This document shows, piece by piece, positions 31,047 to 32,869 of a DNA stretch of 32,869 nt (positions within the stretch are counted from its first letter, which is position 1; each line of letters begins with the position of its first letter). Source of the DNA: a bacterium (GTDB lineage: Bacteria > Chloroflexota > Dormibacteria > Aeolococcales > Bog-877). The stretch lies in NCBI GenBank assembly GCA_021809895.1, contig JAJZJU010000017.1:1-32869 (forward strand), written 5' to 3'. The position numbers and the translations under genes are program-made. The notes under the pieces are model-generated. The model saw nothing but the letters and a program-made list of their open reading frames with translations. It searched no databases and was not told the DNA's origin.

Positions 31047-31793
31047 TCATGGACTCTGCTCGCCTTGTCGGTACTCGCTCACCAGGCCGGGCACCAATTC
31101 GGTGAGCGCCAGGCTGGTGGTGACGCTGTCCGTGTGAAGGATGGTGTGGAGGCCCAGGCGGCGCGCTCCCTCGGTGTTGGGCTCGGCATCGTCGACGAAC
31201 ACCACCCGGTCCGCTGTAGTGCCGAGCAGGTTCAGGGTGTGCCTGAAGATGTCGGCGTTGGGTTTGCGCATCCCGACCTCGCTGGAGATCACCACCGGAC
31301 TGAAGAGGGCGTCGAGACGGTCTCTCGGGTAAGAGTTGCCCCAGCTATTGGACAGCAGGGCCACCTTCAACCCGCACCGCTTTAGGGCTTCAGCCAGGCC
31401 GAACATGGCCGGGTCGGGCCGTAAGTCGGCGAACAGGCCCCGCACCAACCCGAACGGCGCCACCGCACCACCGGTGTTGGACAGCAACTGCCCAGCCAGC
31501 AGGCGATCAAACTCAGGGACACTGAGCTCTCCGGTCTCGAGGCGGTGGATTGGGGTGCCCTGGGGCGCGGACCGTGACAACCAGGCCTTCAGTGTCCTGG
31601 AGAATGAGGTGGGATCGATCCCATCACGCTTGAGCCAGGACCCGATGGAGTCACGAACTGGGGTTGTGAGCACCCCGCCATAGTCGAACACCACGGCGCC
31701 GACGGCTCCCGGCCGGGCTGACACCGCAGGACCGCTCTCTTCCCTGGCCCCATGGGTCACACTGCTGGATGTCTCCACAGGACCACCGAACAT
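31047..31793 (-). CDS. HAD-superfamily hydrolase (subfamily IA)
   Basis: 248-residue HAD phosphatase-like protein with all four motifs: VVFDYGGVL (nucleophile Asp, about residue 37), LLSNSW (motif II), GMRKPNADIF (Lys of motif III) and VFVDDAEPN (motif IV). The helical cap lies between motifs I and II. ATG 31793 is used; a later start before GAVVFDYGG is possible. It lies 189 bases upstream of the APH and ACAD genes on the same strand, giving HAD-APH-ACAD, the domain order of human ACAD10. It would fit a phosphatase step or quality control in that pathway. Confidence 0.9.
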   Translation of the reverse strand: MFGGPVETSSSVTHGAREESGPAVSARPGAVGAVVFDYGGVLTTPVRDSIGSWLKRDGIDPTSFSRTLKAWLSRSAPQGTPIHRLETGELSVPEFDRLLAGQLLSNTGGAVAPFGLVRGLFADLRPDPAMFGLAEALKRCGLKVALLSNSWGNSYPRDRLDALFSPVVISSEVGMRKPNADIFRHTLNLLGTTADRVVFVDDAEPNTEGARRLGLHTILHTDSVTTSLALTELVPGLVSEYRQGEQSP

Positions 31794-32131
31794 TCACCGC
31801 ATCGTCGGGCAAAGGGCCCGACCGGGTCAACCATGCCGACCACATGGCCCGCTTGACCATTTGAGATGGGACCGTGACCGCCCCGAAGTCGACCGCCGGA
31901 TAACTGGCACTACTGTTGTTTGAATGGGTCGTGAGCGGTCCGGGAGGGCGGGCGGAGCCCGCCGAGACAGAGCTTGACCAACTGACCCGCCTTCCTGGAA
32001 GCAATTCAGAGGGGCCTTGACAAGACCTCGCGGCCGGCGGCGGTGACACCACTCGGCTTACGACACTGCGGGGACAGCGCTCCGAGCCAACCGCAGAGTC
32101 GGGCAGTCCCGGGGTCGCCCATACTGGAGCC
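31794..32131. other. Divergent intergenic region, HAD gene to DUF167 gene
   Basis: No gene supported; the ORFs are shadows. It should contain the promoters of both flanking genes, but no clear elements were identified. Confidence 0.4.
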
Positions 32132-32416
32132 ATGCGGGTTGCGATCTATGTCCGCCCGGGTGCATCGAGGCCCGCCGTGGGCGGACACCACGATGGCGCC
32201 CTGGTCGTGCGCGTCGCCGAGCCCGCCGAGGGGGGCAGAGCCACCGACGCTGCACTTCGGGCGGTCGCCGAAGCGCTCGCGCTGCCCCGCCGATCGGTGA
32301 CGCTGTTGCGAGGAGCAAGCAGCCACCGCAAGCTGATCGACATCGAGGTCAAAGCCCCACGGGCTGCCCTCCTCGACGCCGCGGTGGCACGTCTGCGCGG
32401 CCAAGCCGAGCAGTGA
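32132..32416 (+). CDS. DUF167 (YggU-like) protein
   Basis: 94-residue DUF167 protein of unknown function, widely conserved. It has MRVAIYVRPGASRPAVGG at the N-terminus, LVVRVAEPAEGGRATDAALR in the middle and SVTLLRGASSHRKLIDIE near the end, the standard family pattern (V-PGA----V, AP---G-AN-AL, G---R-K---I). Length is normal. A clear terminator follows. Confidence 0.93.
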   Translation: MRVAIYVRPGASRPAVGGHHDGALVVRVAEPAEGGRATDAALRAVAEALALPRRSVTLLRGASSHRKLIDIEVKAPRAALLDAAVARLRGQAEQ

Positions 32417-32421
32417 TCGGG

Positions 32422-32437
32422 CCCCGCTGTTGCGGGG
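32422..32437 (+). terminator. Hairpin terminator after DUF167 gene
   Basis: CCCCGC-TGTT-GCGGGG followed by GGTT, six bases after the stop. Confidence 0.65.
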
Positions 32438-32554
32438 GTTCCAAACAGTTGCTCGTAAGGCGTGCTTTCCTGCGTTCCGCAGGTCGGGCGCAGGGTCCGC
32501 AGCAGTGACCGCTTTTGCTAAGCAGGCATGAGTGATATGTAATACCTGGTGACG

Positions 32555-32869
32555 TGGCATTGTTGCGACTCAAGGCGGCGGCGGAGGTGCTGGGGGTGCA
32601 CCCGGTGACGTTGAGGCGTTGGGCTGACGAGGGCCGAGTGCCGGTGGTGCGCCCGGTCCGGGAACGGAGGTTCCGTAGCGAGGACTTGGACCGGTTCTTG
32701 GGCCAGGCGCCAAAGGACATACCCCGCCGCGAGGCGCTGTACGTGCGGGTGTCGGGCACGACCGGTCAGGAGTCGTCCCTGGCCGCTCAAGAGGAGGAGC
32801 TGCGCGCCAGCTCAACTGGTGAGGTGGTGGGGGTGTTCCGGGACAGAGCTTCGGGTTTGCGAGAGCACC
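32555..32869 (+). CDS. IS607-family serine recombinase TnpA, 3' end outside window
   Basis: The frame opens at GTG 32555 and runs off the window end after 105 codons, so the ORF track omits it. The N-terminal MerR-type HTH reads AAAEVLGVHPVTLRRWADEG with a basic wing (VRERRFRSEDLDRFLG). The serine resolvase domain starts LYVRVSGTTGQESSLAAQEEEL, where the Ser after YVRV is the nucleophile, and continues VFRDRASGLRE. IS607 elements normally carry tnpB and an omega RNA downstream, which would lie beyond the window. The left end of the element lies between the DUF167 terminator and this start. Confidence 0.9.

Overview
The window is 32.9 kb of high-GC DNA with actinobacterial character: GTG/TTG starts, a SigG/SigJ-like ECF sigma factor with a SnoaL tail, a lipoprotein solute-binding protein, and dense PIN-domain toxin modules. 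A soil or acidic-habitat actinobacterium (for example Acidimicrobiia-like) or a related deep lineage fits. This is inference, because no rRNA or housekeeping marker is present to settle it. No rRNA, tRNA or CRISPR array was seen.

Layout. (1) 1-2336: truncated IS630 transposase, a small conserved hypothetical, and an ImmA-type metallopeptidase with a PIN-like partner. (2) 2337-7356: a three-gene HigBA-like module whose first gene resembles an integrase core-binding domain, two UDG-fold genes, duplicated block A with a fragment of a sigma-factor gene, and an AbrB-PIN module. (3) 7944-10505: an HNH endonuclease resembling sulfur-binding-domain restriction enzymes, and an SHMT-like PLP enzyme. 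(4) 10506-20712: a toxin-antitoxin and gene-remnant graveyard holding a truncated second copy of the integrase-like/higB pair, an HTH-PIN module, a degenerate DUF433-type antitoxin, a FitAB copy with a broken toxin, the complete ECF sigma gene, an SRPBCC protein, Phd-VapC, a PEP carboxylase fragment, MazEF and an intact second FitAB. (5) 20713-23004: IS110 element and a zinc-ribbon gene. (6) 23297-25005: VapBC and an SRPBCC protein. (7) 26069-31793: family 5 solute-binding lipoprotein, then an ACAD-APH-HAD cluster matching the domain set of human ACAD10. (8) 32132-32869: a DUF167 gene and the start of an IS607 transposase.

The main structural theme is segmental duplication with decay. Block B (14143-15894) is a composite: its left half is repeated at 19620-20712 (block C), its right half at 5535-6654 (block A), and all three share a core beginning CATGGAGGGTGGCAGGGACC. 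A separate 544-bp segment is shared by 2944-3487 and 11626-12169. Several differences between copies are deletions between short direct repeats; one destroys a toxin but leaves its antitoxin intact. The second theme is about eight apparently intact toxin-antitoxin-like modules plus three degenerate ones in 24 kb. Several of the antitoxin genes have a -10-like hexamer exactly six bases before the start codon, which suggests leaderless transcripts.
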